DNA from: Gammaproteobacteria bacterium
Lineage (GTDB): Bacteria > Pseudomonadota > Gammaproteobacteria > Burkholderiales > Rhodocyclaceae
Direction of reading: 5' to 3'
Assembly (NCBI GenBank): GCA_029289235.1
Contig: JARFTZ010000003.1
Location: 1-64,000, forward strand
DNA length: 64,000 bases
Shown here: one piece after another, positions 1-8,508 of the stretch
Position numbering within the stretch: position 1 is the first letter of the stretch
Layout of the letters: the number at the start of each line of letters is the position of its first letter
Program-made: the position numbers and the translations under genes
The notes under the pieces: model-generated
The model's input: only the letters and a program-made list of their open reading frames with translations
Databases searched by the model: none
Told to the model about the DNA's origin: nothing

Positions 1-444
1 GTAGAGGTCGCCGAGCAGGACGAGGATGGCGATGACGCTGAAGACGATGCCGACGCCGTAGAGGGCGCCCAGCGAGATGCCGGAGGCGGGGGCCATGTTG
101 CCGAGGTTGATGACGGTCTGTTGCCAGCTGCCGTCGAGGAACAGCCACATCATCCAGATCATGAGGACGTGGGCGATGGTAAGAAGAATGCGCTGGACCA
201 ACGGGGGGAACTTGGTGAGCACGGCGTCGAAGCCGAGATGGCCGTGTTCCCTCAGGGCGATCAGCCCGGCGGTGTAGGTCATCCACGTCAGCCCCCACGA
301 GGAGAGCTCTTCCGAGACGGTGATGCCGCTGTTGAAGGCATACCGCAACACCACGTTGCCGAACACCATCACGATCATCGCCACCAGACAGAAGGCGGCG
401 AAGAGCTTGAGTACGACAAACAGCAAGTCAATTATCTTTTTCAT
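1..444 (-). CDS. TRAP transporter small permease, DctQ family (partial)
   Basis: Small membrane subunit of a tripartite ATP-independent periplasmic transporter, which pairs with a large DctM permease and a periplasmic binding protein to import organic acids with sodium. The visible 148 residues start at an ATG and run off the left edge of the window without a stop. They show hydrophobic segments near residues 5-30, about 45-65, 85-105 and 125-147. The first helix is followed by FGNVVLRYAFN and a SEEL stretch, which are typical of DctQ. The gene lies 67 bases downstream of the TIM-barrel gene on the same strand, so it probably belongs to that operon, and the large permease is expected off the left edge. 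The substrate is unknown; the neighbours suggest a hydroaromatic acid. Confidence 0.85.
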   Translation of the reverse strand, partial: MKKIIDLLFVVLKLFAAFCLVAMIVMVFGNVVLRYAFNSGITVSEELSSWGLTWMTYTAGLIALREHGHLGFDAVLTKFPPLVQRILLTIAHVLMIWMMWLFLDGSWQQTVINLGNMAPASGISLGALYGVGIVFSVIAILVLLGDLY

Positions 445-511
445 GAAGGGACCCTAACCCTGATTTCCTCTTGAAGTAACACGTAGAACGCTGCGTTGCG
501 ACGACCGGCGC

Positions 512-1333
512 CTATTTGTGCACGCAGTTCTGCGCCATGTAGGTCTTGGCCGATTCGAGACAACGGAAGGCGTGCTCGGCGTAGCCAAACTCCTTCGCCC
601 GCGCCAGGTGCGGCAGTTCGATCGAATAGACGACCTTGGGCAGCTTGTTGAGAATCTCCGCCACCGGCACGCCACCTTCGCCGACATAGAGCCGCTCTTC
701 GCGCAGAATCCGCGTCATCTCGGCTCGATCTGCCGGAATCTCGCCCTGCGCGTCGCACAGATGAGCGAAGTGGAACCATTCCTGCGGCAGCCCTTCCAGC
801 GCTTCCGGCTTGTCCAGAGCGCGGTGGAAGTGGTGCACGTCGATCATCAATCCGGCATTCGGACGATTCGCCGTGCGCAGCACATCGACGGCCCCGGCCA
901 GCGTATTGACCGCGGCGATCGGGACGAACTCCAGATCGACGGTCATGCCGAACTGCCGGGCGAGATCGCAGATCTGTCCGAACTTCTCGATGGCATAGTC
1001 GTGCTTCGGCGTCCAGATGCTAGACAGCACCGCTTTCGCACCGAGTTCCGCCGCAACTTCCATGGCCGGCAGGTACTTGGTCGGATACATGTCGTCGTAT
1101 ACACGGGCCAGTTCAATGTCGTGCACCTTGACCCCGGTATCGGCCAGCGCGCGCTTGGTGGCCCGTAGCATTTCGGGGTTGTCGGCCAGCGCATAGTTGG
1201 GCTCGCCAGGCAGGCCCATGTAGATCGGGCGGATACTGACGTAGTCGTAACCGGCACGTGCCGCGACGTAAACCATTTCGGGTGGCGCACAACCGAGAAC
1301 CGTCAGATGCGCCAGTGAAAACTCCAGAGCCAT
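512..1333 (-). CDS. TIM-barrel sugar isomerase / dehydroshikimate dehydratase-like protein
   Basis: Protein of 273 residues of the xylose-isomerase-like TIM-barrel superfamily (AP endonuclease family 2). The ATG at 1333 is chosen over an in-frame start 18 bases upstream because GGAGG lies just before it. Likely divalent-metal ligands are E135, D165, H168 and E239, in the contexts DLEFVP, MIDVHHFH and SIELPH. This E-30-D-3-H spacing is also found in AsbF-type 3-dehydroshikimate dehydratases and in IolE-like enzymes. It lies between a TPP-dependent enzyme and a TRAP permease and downstream of aroD. One reading is that it converts 3-dehydroshikimate, the product of AroD, to protocatechuate. That is inference: fold and metal site are clear, but the substrate cannot be read from the sequence. 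Confidence 0.7.
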   Translation of the reverse strand: MALEFSLAHLTVLGCAPPEMVYVAARAGYDYVSIRPIYMGLPGEPNYALADNPEMLRATKRALADTGVKVHDIELARVYDDMYPTKYLPAMEVAAELGAKAVLSSIWTPKHDYAIEKFGQICDLARQFGMTVDLEFVPIAAVNTLAGAVDVLRTANRPNAGLMIDVHHFHRALDKPEALEGLPQEWFHFAHLCDAQGEIPADRAEMTRILREERLYVGEGGVPVAEILNKLPKVVYSIELPHLARAKEFGYAEHAFRCLESAKTYMAQNCVHK

Positions 1334-1413
1334 TTGTTTCCTCCAAAACACGGCAGCCGCCGGTACGATGCGCCGGCGCCACTACCTGAGTTACGTTAAT
1401 TCGTCATCGTTGC

Positions 1414-1465
1414 GGTCCCGGCTTTCCCCGGAGCCAGCGCCCCGGAGTGCCATAAAGCCGGGACC
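1414..1465 (-). other. Intercistronic hairpin between the TPP enzyme and TIM-barrel genes
   Basis: A perfect 12-base inverted repeat (GGTCCCGGCTTT at 1414-1425 and AAAGCCGGGACC at 1454-1465) encloses a 28-base GC-rich loop. No T-run follows, so it is not a classical terminator. It lies in the 168-base gap between two co-oriented genes and could stabilise or separate the upstream message. Confidence 0.5.
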
Positions 1466-1501
1466 GGTCCCCCAACGAAGAATCTTTACTACCGGGAAAG
1501 A

Positions 1502-3265
1502 TCAATCGGTCGAGACGTGATGGACCTTCTTGCCCGGGGAGTAGATGTCCATGATGTTCCAGTGCCCGGCGGTCGGCGTCGGGATGTTCTTCATGTAAAC
1601 ATCGATGACCACCGGCTTGTTCATGGCAACCGCCTTCTGCAACGCAGGCAGCAGTTCCTCCGCCGCATTGACGGTGATGCCGTCGATCCCGTAGGCGCGG
1701 GCGATCGCGGCGTAATCCGGCGAGTAGCTCTCTCCGTCGACTTCGAAGACGGTGCCGAACGTCGTGTCGTAGTGGGCCTTTTCCAGACCGGCGATGGTGC
1801 CGAAGGCGCGGTTGTTCATGATCACCCAGATCACCGGAATGTTGCTTTCCTTCGCCGTGGCCAGCACCGCCGGGTTCTGTCCCCAGCCGCCATCGCCGAC
1901 CAGCGCGACGACAACCTTGTCCTTCAGGGCGACCTTGGCACCCATCGCCGCCGGCGAGCCGAAGCCCATGGTGGCGAAGCCGCCCGGGGTAAAGATGGTG
2001 CCCGGTTCATACACCGGATACTGCTGCGCCAGGCCGTTCTTGTTCCAGCCGACGTCGGTGCAGATATAGGAATCGCGCGGCAGCGCCTTGCGCAGGTCGG
2101 CGAGGATGCGTTGCGGCGTCATCGGGAAGTCGTTGCTCTCGACCCATTCCGTGTTGCTCGCCACGAACGAATGGCGGTTGGCGGCCATCTCGGCGACCAG
2201 TTCGGGGCGCTTGACGCCTTCCGGGCACAGCCGCCTGGCGACGCGCAGCAAGACGGTCAGCGCCTGCTTGAGGTCGGCCACGGCGCCGATCGCCACCGGG
2301 TAGTTGCGACCGATTTCGGCCGGGTCGATGTCGATGTGGATCAGCTGCGTCGGCGGGAAGTTGAAGGTGTATTCGGCTTCCCACGAACTGCAGTCGGCTT
2401 CCGAGAAGCGCGTGCCGAGACCGATGATCCAGTCGGCAGCCTTGCACTTCTCGTTGATGAACTTGGTGCCCCAGAAGCCGGTCATGCCGAGGATCAACGG
2501 ATGGTCATCGGGCAAGGCGCCCTTGCCCATCAGCGTGTGGGCGACCGGCAACTGCAGGTGCTCGGCGAACTCGCGCATTTCGGTCATCGCATCGGCGAGC
2601 ATGATGCCGCCGCCGAGGTACATCAGCGGGGTCTTGGCGGCGAGCAGCTGCTTGACGATCTTCTCGGCGGTCTCGTCGTCCATCGACGGCTTGGCCAGCG
2701 TGCGGGAATTGGTCATGACGCGGTCGAACAGCGCGACGTCGATTTCCTTCGAGAAAATGTCCATCGGCACGTCGATGAGAACCGGGCCGGGACGGCCGCT
2801 TTCCGCCAGGATGAACGCCTTCTCGAGGATTTCCGGGAACAGGTGCGCCGAATCGACACGCCAGACGCGCTTGCAGAACGGACGATAGATTTCGCACTGC
2901 GAGGCGTCGGCATGGAGGTTGACCTCCTGGTGCGGATGCTTGCCGTAGTAGTGCGTCGGCACATCGCCGGCGATGACGACCATCGGGATCGAATCGAGCG
3001 AGGCGTTGGCCACGCCGGTACAGGCGTTGGTCAGGCCGGGGCTCAGGTGCGACAGGAGGACCGACGCCTTCTTCGTGGCACGGGCGTAGCCGTCGGCCAT
3101 GTGCGCGGCGATCTGCTCGTGCCGGGTGTTGACGAACTTGATCTTCTTGCTCTTCGAGAGCGCCGCCAACACGGCGATGTTGGTGTGTCCGCAGAGGCCG
3201 AAGATATGCTCGACACCACGCTTTTCGAGATAACGCACCAGTTGATTCGATATCAGGTCTTTCAT
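1502..3265 (-). CDS. Thiamine-diphosphate-dependent enzyme, acetolactate synthase-like
   Basis: A 587-residue three-domain TPP enzyme: N-terminal pyrimidine-binding domain (about 1-170, catalytic Glu at E50 in TRHEQIAAH), a central nucleotide-fold domain (about 195-330), and a C-terminal pyrophosphate-binding domain. The C-terminal domain carries GDGGWGQN and ends its Mg/TPP motif at IMNN. The start ATG has AAGGAG upstream. Enzymes of this family ligate or decarboxylate 2-oxo acids (acetolactate synthase, glyoxylate carboligase, sulfoacetaldehyde acetyltransferase and others). No small regulatory subunit gene lies nearby, so it is probably not the biosynthetic acetolactate synthase. It sits between aroD and the TIM-barrel gene, which suggests a catabolic role. 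The exact reaction cannot be assigned. Confidence 0.75.
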   Translation of the reverse strand: MKDLISNQLVRYLEKRGVEHIFGLCGHTNIAVLAALSKSKKIKFVNTRHEQIAAHMADGYARATKKASVLLSHLSPGLTNACTGVANASLDSIPMVVIAGDVPTHYYGKHPHQEVNLHADASQCEIYRPFCKRVWRVDSAHLFPEILEKAFILAESGRPGPVLIDVPMDIFSKEIDVALFDRVMTNSRTLAKPSMDDETAEKIVKQLLAAKTPLMYLGGGIMLADAMTEMREFAEHLQLPVAHTLMGKGALPDDHPLILGMTGFWGTKFINEKCKAADWIIGLGTRFSEADCSSWEAEYTFNFPPTQLIHIDIDPAEIGRNYPVAIGAVADLKQALTVLLRVARRLCPEGVKRPELVAEMAANRHSFVASNTEWVESNDFPMTPQRILADLRKALPRDSYICTDVGWNKNGLAQQYPVYEPGTIFTPGGFATMGFGSPAAMGAKVALKDKVVVALVGDGGWGQNPAVLATAKESNIPVIWVIMNNRAFGTIAGLEKAHYDTTFGTVFEVDGESYSPDYAAIARAYGIDGITVNAAEELLPALQKAVAMNKPVVIDVYMKNIPTPTAGHWNIMDIYSPGKKVHHVSTD

Positions 3266-3392
3266 CTGTCACTCCTTCAATTGTTGAACAACGACGGCGC
3301 TTGCCTTGCCTCCACGGAAGCCTCTCGCACCGTCTTTTACTGCCGAACCGTTTTGCCTGCAGATTCCTCGCCTGCAAACACCCACTTCTTCC

Positions 3393-4166
3393 TTATCCGC
3401 CGTAAACGGCGTGCTGCACCGACGCCAGAACGGGGCGCAATTCCTCGATCGACATCTGCCCCGGCGCGGAACAGTGTTTGCCGAAGCCAAACGTCATCGA
3501 CGAACCGAAAACCCAACCAAAAACCCTGGCCACCGTTCCCAAACCGCCCATCGACATGCTGACCAATGGAATGCCGCATACCCTGCTGGCCTTGAGCGTG
3601 GCGGAAAGCAGCGCGAGAACGTCCTCTTCCCCTTTGGGCATGACCACAACCTTGGCGATATCCGCTCCAAGGACTTCCGCCTCGATGAACCGCCCGGACA
3701 ACTCCTCGTCACTTGGAGTGAACTCGTGGTTGTGATACGACATGATCATCGCCACGCCGTTTTCCCTCGACACTTCCCGCAGCATCGCCACGTTGACCGG
3801 CGAGTTGCTCATCTCGTAATCGATGATGTCGATGCAACGACTGACGCACGCTGCCACGTACAGCTTGACGACATCCGACTCGTTGAGCGCACTGAAACCA
3901 CCGCCCTCGCCCATCGCCCGGCACGCGAAAACCACGGGGATTGTGCCCGCCGCCGCCTTGATCTCCCGCGCCATATCGATAACCGCGGCGATGTCGCCGA
4001 ACCCCTCGAAGAAATCGACACGCCACTCGATCAGATCAGGCGCCTTCGGCAGCAGCGCGGCCAGTTCATCGAGCACCGCGGCCCGACTCCGGCCAATGAC
4101 GGGGGTGCAAATCAGCGGCTGGCCGGAACGACCGATCGCTTTTCCTCCCACCTGGATTCGCTTCAT
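3393..4166 (-). CDS. aroD: Type I 3-dehydroquinate dehydratase
   Basis: Converts 3-dehydroquinate to 3-dehydroshikimate through a Schiff base. The 257-residue protein has the full type I active site: H145 in SYHNHEFTP, the Schiff-base lysine K172 in DIAKVVVMP, R214 in TVARVFG, and S233/Q237 in HCSAPGQ. These correspond closely to His143, Lys170, Arg213, Ser232 and Gln236 of the E. coli enzyme. The ATG at 4166 fits the family's length, although its ribosome site is weak; an in-frame TTG lies at 4229. Betaproteobacteria usually make aromatic amino acids with the unrelated type II enzyme. A type I enzyme at the head of a TRAP/TIM-barrel operon therefore points to quinate or shikimate catabolism. 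The enzyme call is firm; the catabolic role is inferred. Confidence 0.9.
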   Translation of the reverse strand: MKRIQVGGKAIGRSGQPLICTPVIGRSRAAVLDELAALLPKAPDLIEWRVDFFEGFGDIAAVIDMAREIKAAAGTIPVVFACRAMGEGGGFSALNESDVVKLYVAACVSRCIDIIDYEMSNSPVNVAMLREVSRENGVAMIMSYHNHEFTPSDEELSGRFIEAEVLGADIAKVVVMPKGEEDVLALLSATLKASRVCGIPLVSMSMGGLGTVARVFGWVFGSSMTFGFGKHCSAPGQMSIEELRPVLASVQHAVYGG

Positions 4167-4604
4167 GGCTGTGCGTGACTCAAGCAAAGACGCGAAAAGA
4201 AACGCGGAACTGAACGAACGGCAGGGCAAATGACGAACGTCTCCGGCTGCGTTGAACCGGCTCCAGCGAAGAAAACGCGTCAGTAAAAATGCTCATCCCC
4301 TGCTCCCACTCCAGCCCATGTTGTGCAAAACGACGAAGGCACACGTTGTTGTTTTTTGGGAATACTAGGCGCTGACGAAGAGGGAGTCGATCGAGGAAAA
4401 TCGCTTTTGCGCGATTATCACACCCATTTGGGCGATTATCGCGCCAATTACCGGGTTACAGCCCGAGGAGGAGGAAGATCTCTGAAAACAGAAAAAAGGG
4501 AGATTGTTTCGCCAGCCAGACCGCGAAAATGGTCCAAAAAAGCACCCATCCCCCGCCACGGCTGGCGTAAAAGCGTAGACAAACGGGAACTACGGCGAGC
4601 GGTC
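4167..4604. other. 438-base non-coding interval upstream of aroD
   Basis: No convincing gene is seen between the start of aroD and the stop of the CorC-family gene. The interval is richer in A and T than its flanks, as expected for a promoter region, and contains the GCGATTATC repeats annotated separately. I could not identify a clear terminator for the CorC-family gene. Confidence 0.6.
4399..4442. promoter_or_regulatory. Candidate operator upstream of the aroD operon
   Basis: Two copies of GCGATTATC (4411-4419 and 4432-4440) are 21 bases apart, that is, two helical turns. The second is part of the near-palindrome GCGATTATCGC. The first also pairs with AATCGC at 4399-4404 to form AATCGC-N6-GCGATT. 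Half-sites placed on one helix face suit a dimeric or tetrameric regulator. No regulator gene is adjacent inside the window, so the protein is unknown. Confidence 0.4.
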
Positions 4605-5933
4605 TTACGCGTCAGACCGGGAGGAACCCTGAACAACCGCGGCGCCGTCGGGCAAGCGCGACAGCAGCACCTTATCGACACGGTTCCTGTCCATGTCGAC
4701 AACTTCGAAACGGCAACCCGTCGTTTCGAAGTTATCGGCAACGGAGGGAATCCTGCCGAGCACATACATGACCAGGCCACCCAGGGTGTTATAGGCGTTT
4801 TCATCCTCGCCGGGGAACTCGTCCTCGATGTCGATCGCTGTCTTCAGGCGTTCTATTGAAACGCTGCCGTCAACCAGCCATGAGCCGTCGTCCCGTACGA
4901 CGATATCCTCGTCAACGTCGCCATCGGATGAGGGCACGTCACCAACGATCGATGACAGCACGTCGGTCAGGGTAACGAGACCCTGCAGTTCGCCGTATTC
5001 GTCGACGATCAGAGCACATTGCTGACGCGCCCGGCGGAAACTCTCCAACAGATGCGTGGTAGTCATTCCCTCGGGCACGAACAGAGGCGAACGCAATGAG
5101 CGCTCGATATCCAGCGACTCCCCGGCCAAGGCGGCCTTGAGCAGATCCGCCGTACGCAGGATTCCGACAATATGCTCAAGTCCGTCGCGGCACACCACAA
5201 TACGCGTGTACGGGCTTTCGGAAAGGCACGCGCGGATTTCGTCTTCCGGCGCGTCGAGATCCAGGACGTAAATGTCATTGCGGTGGGTCATGATCGCGCC
5301 GATACGCTGCTCGTCGAGACGCAGCACGTTCGACACGATCGCCTGCTCGCTCTCATGGAACACCCCTGCCTCGGCGCCCTGCTCCATCAGCACGTTGATT
5401 TCGTCGTCGGTCACCGACGCCTCGGCGCTTTTTCGCGCGCCAATGACCTTCAGTACCACCGTCGACGATGAGGACAGTAACCAGACCAACGGCCGGGCAA
5501 CGCGCGCGAGTAAAGTCATCGGTTTCGCGACGATCGCTGCGACGGTCTCCGGTGCCAGCAGACCGAGCCGTTTGGGTACCAGTTCGCCGACGACCACTGA
5601 AAAATAAGTCAGCCCGACAACTACAACCGACAGTGCGAGACCATGAGCATAGGGTTGCACCAAGGGCAGTTCGGACAGCCACTGCCGCAACGGATCGGCA
5701 AGCGCGTTCTCGCCGATCGCACCGCTCAGAATGCCTACAGTGGTAATCCCGACCTGGATCGTCGACAGAAAGGCAGAGGGTTCCTCGTTCAGTTCCAACG
5801 CTGTCTTGGCACCGGGAGAATCGTCATCGGCCAGTTTCTGCAGACGCGACCTGCGCGATGAAACGACGGCGATCTCGGACATGGCCAGAACGCCGTTGAG
5901 CAGGATCAGCAGAATCAGCAGGAGAATATCCAT
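4605..5933 (-). CDS. CNNM/CorC-family membrane protein with CBS domains
   Basis: A 442-residue inner-membrane protein of the HlyC/CorC (CNNM) family, associated with Mg2+/Co2+ efflux or homeostasis. The N-terminal DUF21 domain (about 1-185) has membrane segments at about 1-20, 60-80, 98-122 and 135-160 and the small-residue stretch NGVLAMSEIAVVSS. A CBS-domain pair follows (about 205-330), then the C-terminal CorC_HlyC domain (about 345-430, with DEFPGEDENAYNTLGG). It is 33 bases downstream of the terC-like gene on the same strand, so the two may be co-transcribed. Despite the haemolysin name in databases, no toxin activity is implied. The ion specificity is not readable from the sequence. 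Confidence 0.88.
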   Translation of the reverse strand: MDILLLILLILLNGVLAMSEIAVVSSRRSRLQKLADDDSPGAKTALELNEEPSAFLSTIQVGITTVGILSGAIGENALADPLRQWLSELPLVQPYAHGLALSVVVVGLTYFSVVVGELVPKRLGLLAPETVAAIVAKPMTLLARVARPLVWLLSSSSTVVLKVIGARKSAEASVTDDEINVLMEQGAEAGVFHESEQAIVSNVLRLDEQRIGAIMTHRNDIYVLDLDAPEDEIRACLSESPYTRIVVCRDGLEHIVGILRTADLLKAALAGESLDIERSLRSPLFVPEGMTTTHLLESFRRARQQCALIVDEYGELQGLVTLTDVLSSIVGDVPSSDGDVDEDIVVRDDGSWLVDGSVSIERLKTAIDIEDEFPGEDENAYNTLGGLVMYVLGRIPSVADNFETTGCRFEVVDMDRNRVDKVLLSRLPDGAAVVQGSSRSDA

Positions 5934-5966
5934 TGGACCATCCCAGGAGCAGCCCGCGCACGCAGA

Positions 5967-6731
5967 CTAATCCAGCAGTTCATGCTCCAGCGATTCACGC
6001 AGCTTGACCGGTTTCGCCAGATTCTTGCGCATGCGCAGATTGAGCATCTCGACGGCAAGGGAAAATGCCATGGCAAAGTAAATATAGCCCTTCGGCACAT
6101 GGTGCCCCAACCCCTCGGCAGCCAGCGCCATGCCGACGATCAGGAGGAAAGAAAGCGCGAGCATCTTGATCGATGGATGCGCCGAGACGAACTCCCCGAT
6201 ATAGCGCGCGAAAAGCATCATCAGTCCGACGGAGGCGACAACAGCAGCGATCATGACAGCCACGTCCCGGGCCATGCCGACCGCGGTGATGATCGAATCG
6301 AGCGAAAACACCAGATCGATGACCATGATCTGCATGACGACGGCCGCGAAACTCGCCTTGACCTTTTTGCTGGCATGAACCTCTTCTCCGCCTTCCAGCA
6401 GTTCATGGATTTCCTGCGTACTTTTCCACAGCAGGAACAGCCCGCCGAGGAACAGGATGATCTCCCGCGGAGAGAAGGGATGCCCCAGAAGGCTGAACAG
6501 AGGCTCGGTTGCACCGACCATCCACGACAGCAAGAGCAACAGGGCGATCCGCATGAACATCGCAAAGAACAGGCCGATCCGCCGGGTCTTCTCGCGCGAC
6601 GCCTTGGGCAGACGATCGACGAGAATGGAAATGAAGATGATGTTATCGATACCCAGCACCAGCTCCAGCGCGGTCAAGGTGAAAAATGCAATCCAGGCTT
6701 CCGGGCTCGACAACAAAGACAGCAAATCCAT
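5967..6731 (-). CDS. TerC-family integral membrane protein
   Basis: A 254-residue polytopic inner-membrane protein of the TerC family, whose members are linked to metal export (notably manganese) and, in some gene sets, tellurite resistance. About seven hydrophobic segments are visible. The first contains ALELVLGIDNIIFISILV and a later one VFSLDSIITAVGMA; the Asp residues in GIDN and SLDS are the family's conserved membrane acidic residues. The loop between them holds a short charged stretch (about 115-130). It lacks C-terminal CBS or CorC domains, but a separate CorC-type protein is encoded immediately downstream. That pairing resembles the fused TerC-CorC proteins of other bacteria, so the two may work together. 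Confidence 0.88.
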   Translation of the reverse strand: MDLLSLLSSPEAWIAFFTLTALELVLGIDNIIFISILVDRLPKASREKTRRIGLFFAMFMRIALLLLLSWMVGATEPLFSLLGHPFSPREIILFLGGLFLLWKSTQEIHELLEGGEEVHASKKVKASFAAVVMQIMVIDLVFSLDSIITAVGMARDVAVMIAAVVASVGLMMLFARYIGEFVSAHPSIKMLALSFLLIVGMALAAEGLGHHVPKGYIYFAMAFSLAVEMLNLRMRKNLAKPVKLRESLEHELLD

Positions 6732-6816
6732 ATCGGCTCAGTTCAAAAGCAAAAAAATAGTCCGGCGCGAATTATACAGGCCGGGCATCACCCCCTCGCG
6801 GGAATTTGCCGCTACG

Positions 6817-7800
6817 TCAGCGAACGGACTGGCCCGAGCCCTCCACCGCCACGATGGCCTTGGCCTGATTGAAATCATCGGCATACCCCGAGGCATAAAG
6901 GCAGCACGCAAGCTGGTTGGCTATCGGTGAAGGCAGCATCACTTCGCCAGCCAGCACACGCCGGGTCCAGTCGGCCGAAGTCTTCGCATCGCAAGACTCG
7001 GGCAAGTTGGGAAGCGTTTTCAGGCTGTCATGCTCGGCGTCGAAAAGGAGGTCGCAGCTGCCTTCGTGCAGGTGTTCGATACGCGGTCGCCGCTTCGGGT
7101 TGGCGTAAGGTTCGCCCTCCGTGGCTCGCGCCAGCAAGGCATGGCAACCCAACGCCCCGAGGACTTCCCGCATCGTGTCAAGGTAATCAGGATGTGTCGC
7201 CGCAGCCAGGAGCAGACCGTCCCCCCGGAACGGATCAAGCATCTTGACAAGGCTGTGGGCACTGTTGCGCAGCCCAAGGCGACTTCGCAGGAGCAACAGG
7301 TTGTTCAGTCCCGGCGAGATGGCCGACAGCGGAACGAAGGCGATCCCGTTTTCGTCCAGCGCTTGCTGTGCTTGCAGGATGCTCGCGCTCGGCATCAGCC
7401 CGAATTCACGGAACACCTGCGCTGACGTTACCCGCCCGTAACCTTCGATCAAGCCGTGCACCAGCACCGGCACGCCATAGCGCTGCAGGAGGAATGCCAA
7501 CAAGGGGGACAGATTGACCCCCTTCCGGGCGCCGTTGTACGACGGAATCACCACCGGCCGGAAACGTCCAGCCGGACGCTGCAGCGCGTAGTGCCGTTCG
7601 TTCAGCGCGGACAGGAAGCCAACCATTTCATCGACACTCTCGCCTTTGAGGCGCAGGGCGATAGTGATTGCTCCCAGTTCGAGTTCCGGAACCCCGCCAT
7701 CGAGCATTGCTCCGTAGAGTTGCTGCGCTTCTTCAAGCGAGAGATCGCGAGCCCCCTCGCTGCCTCGCCCGAGTTCCCGAATATAGTGCGCGTAGTTCAT
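6817..7800 (-). CDS. ybiB: YbiB-family protein (anthranilate phosphoribosyltransferase fold)
   Basis: A 327-residue protein with the two-domain fold of anthranilate phosphoribosyltransferase (TrpD) but of the YbiB branch, which binds nucleic acid and is not thought to make tryptophan. The start at 7800 (MNYAHYIREL) is supported by GGGAG upstream; an in-frame start 87 bases earlier lacks this. The TrpD-like N-terminal helical domain (about 1-70, LDGGVPELELGAITIALRLKGE) precedes the catalytic-like domain. The phosphate-binding region is changed from that of TrpD (PSYNGARKGVNLSPLLA), as in other YbiB proteins. No trp genes are nearby. YbiB is LexA-regulated in E. coli; I did not find a convincing SOS box here. 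Confidence 0.8.
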   Translation of the reverse strand: MNYAHYIRELGRGSEGARDLSLEEAQQLYGAMLDGGVPELELGAITIALRLKGESVDEMVGFLSALNERHYALQRPAGRFRPVVIPSYNGARKGVNLSPLLAFLLQRYGVPVLVHGLIEGYGRVTSAQVFREFGLMPSASILQAQQALDENGIAFVPLSAISPGLNNLLLLRSRLGLRNSAHSLVKMLDPFRGDGLLLAAATHPDYLDTMREVLGALGCHALLARATEGEPYANPKRRPRIEHLHEGSCDLLFDAEHDSLKTLPNLPESCDAKTSADWTRRVLAGEVMLPSPIANQLACCLYASGYADDFNQAKAIVAVEGSGQSVR

Positions 7801-8001
7801 GCGGCTCCCGAAATGCGTTACGACGTGATGAAATCGACGACCCGGCGGGCCCGCATATGGCGAACCCACCTGCACGGCATAGAGCAACTGTTATGCCAGG
7901 CGAAAAAAGTATCGCTCAGCCAAGCCCCGGTATAAACCTCGAGGGAAACCGCATTATGTTGGTGCAACAAAAAGAGAAGAACGCATCAATACAGAGCGGA
8001 G

Positions 8002-8430
8002 CTACTTGATGCGCTGAAGTTTTGGCCGTCCGGCGGGGGGAGGCGATTTGCCATCATCTCCGGAACCTCCGCCGGTATCTTCCACCGACGGCGCCGGGTC
8101 CGCCTCTCCCGGCAACTCTGCTTCAAACGCCATCCCCGCACCATTCTCGCGTGCGTAAATGGCCGTCACGTTGCCCACCGGGAAGTAGATGTCGCGCGCA
8201 ACACCGCCGAACCGGGCCTGGAAGCTGATCGCATCGTTGGCGATCTGCAGATTGCCCGTCGCTTCATACCCGATATTCAGGACGATCTGCCCATCCCTGA
8301 CGAATTCGCGTGGAACACGCACCGATTGATCGGCATTGACTGCGATGTAAGGCGTAAACCCGTTGTCGGTGCACCATTCGTGAATGGCCCGGATCATGTA
8401 CGGTTTGGTCGAGGGAAGATTCTTGGCCAT
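8002..8430 (-). CDS. sspB: ClpXP protease specificity-enhancing factor SspB
   Basis: Adaptor that binds the ssrA tag and other degradation signals and delivers tagged proteins to ClpXP. The ATG at 8430 gives 142 residues starting MAKNLPSTKPYMIRA. The substrate-binding core (about 5-110) carries the family features KPYMIRAIHEWC, FTPYIAV and ISFQARFGG with IYFPVGNVTAIYARENG. A flexible Pro/Gly-rich linker follows, then a short basic C-terminal tail (RPKLQRIK) that matches the ClpX-binding peptide of SspB. It lies downstream of sspA in the usual order. The ribosome site is weak, so translation may depend on sspA. Confidence 0.93.
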   Translation of the reverse strand: MAKNLPSTKPYMIRAIHEWCTDNGFTPYIAVNADQSVRVPREFVRDGQIVLNIGYEATGNLQIANDAISFQARFGGVARDIYFPVGNVTAIYARENGAGMAFEAELPGEADPAPSVEDTGGGSGDDGKSPPPAGRPKLQRIK

Positions 8431-8508
8431 AGGCTTGCCGATGATTCCAGTCAGAACCCCGGGCATTGAGCACCGGGGATTTCACAAAGCCGCTTAATCC
8501 GACGTGCC

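Noticed and set aside
1517-3562. Plus-strand open frame opposite the TPP enzyme
   Set aside because: It is antisense to a clear enzyme gene and has no domain.
4365-4559. Possible small genes in the gap upstream of aroD
   Set aside because: The short frames on both strands have no ribosome sites and no family resemblance; the region looks regulatory.
4605-6731. CorC- and TerC-type genes as a haemolysin or tellurite-resistance island
   Set aside because: Both belong to general membrane or metal-homeostasis families; no terZABDE set or toxin features are present.
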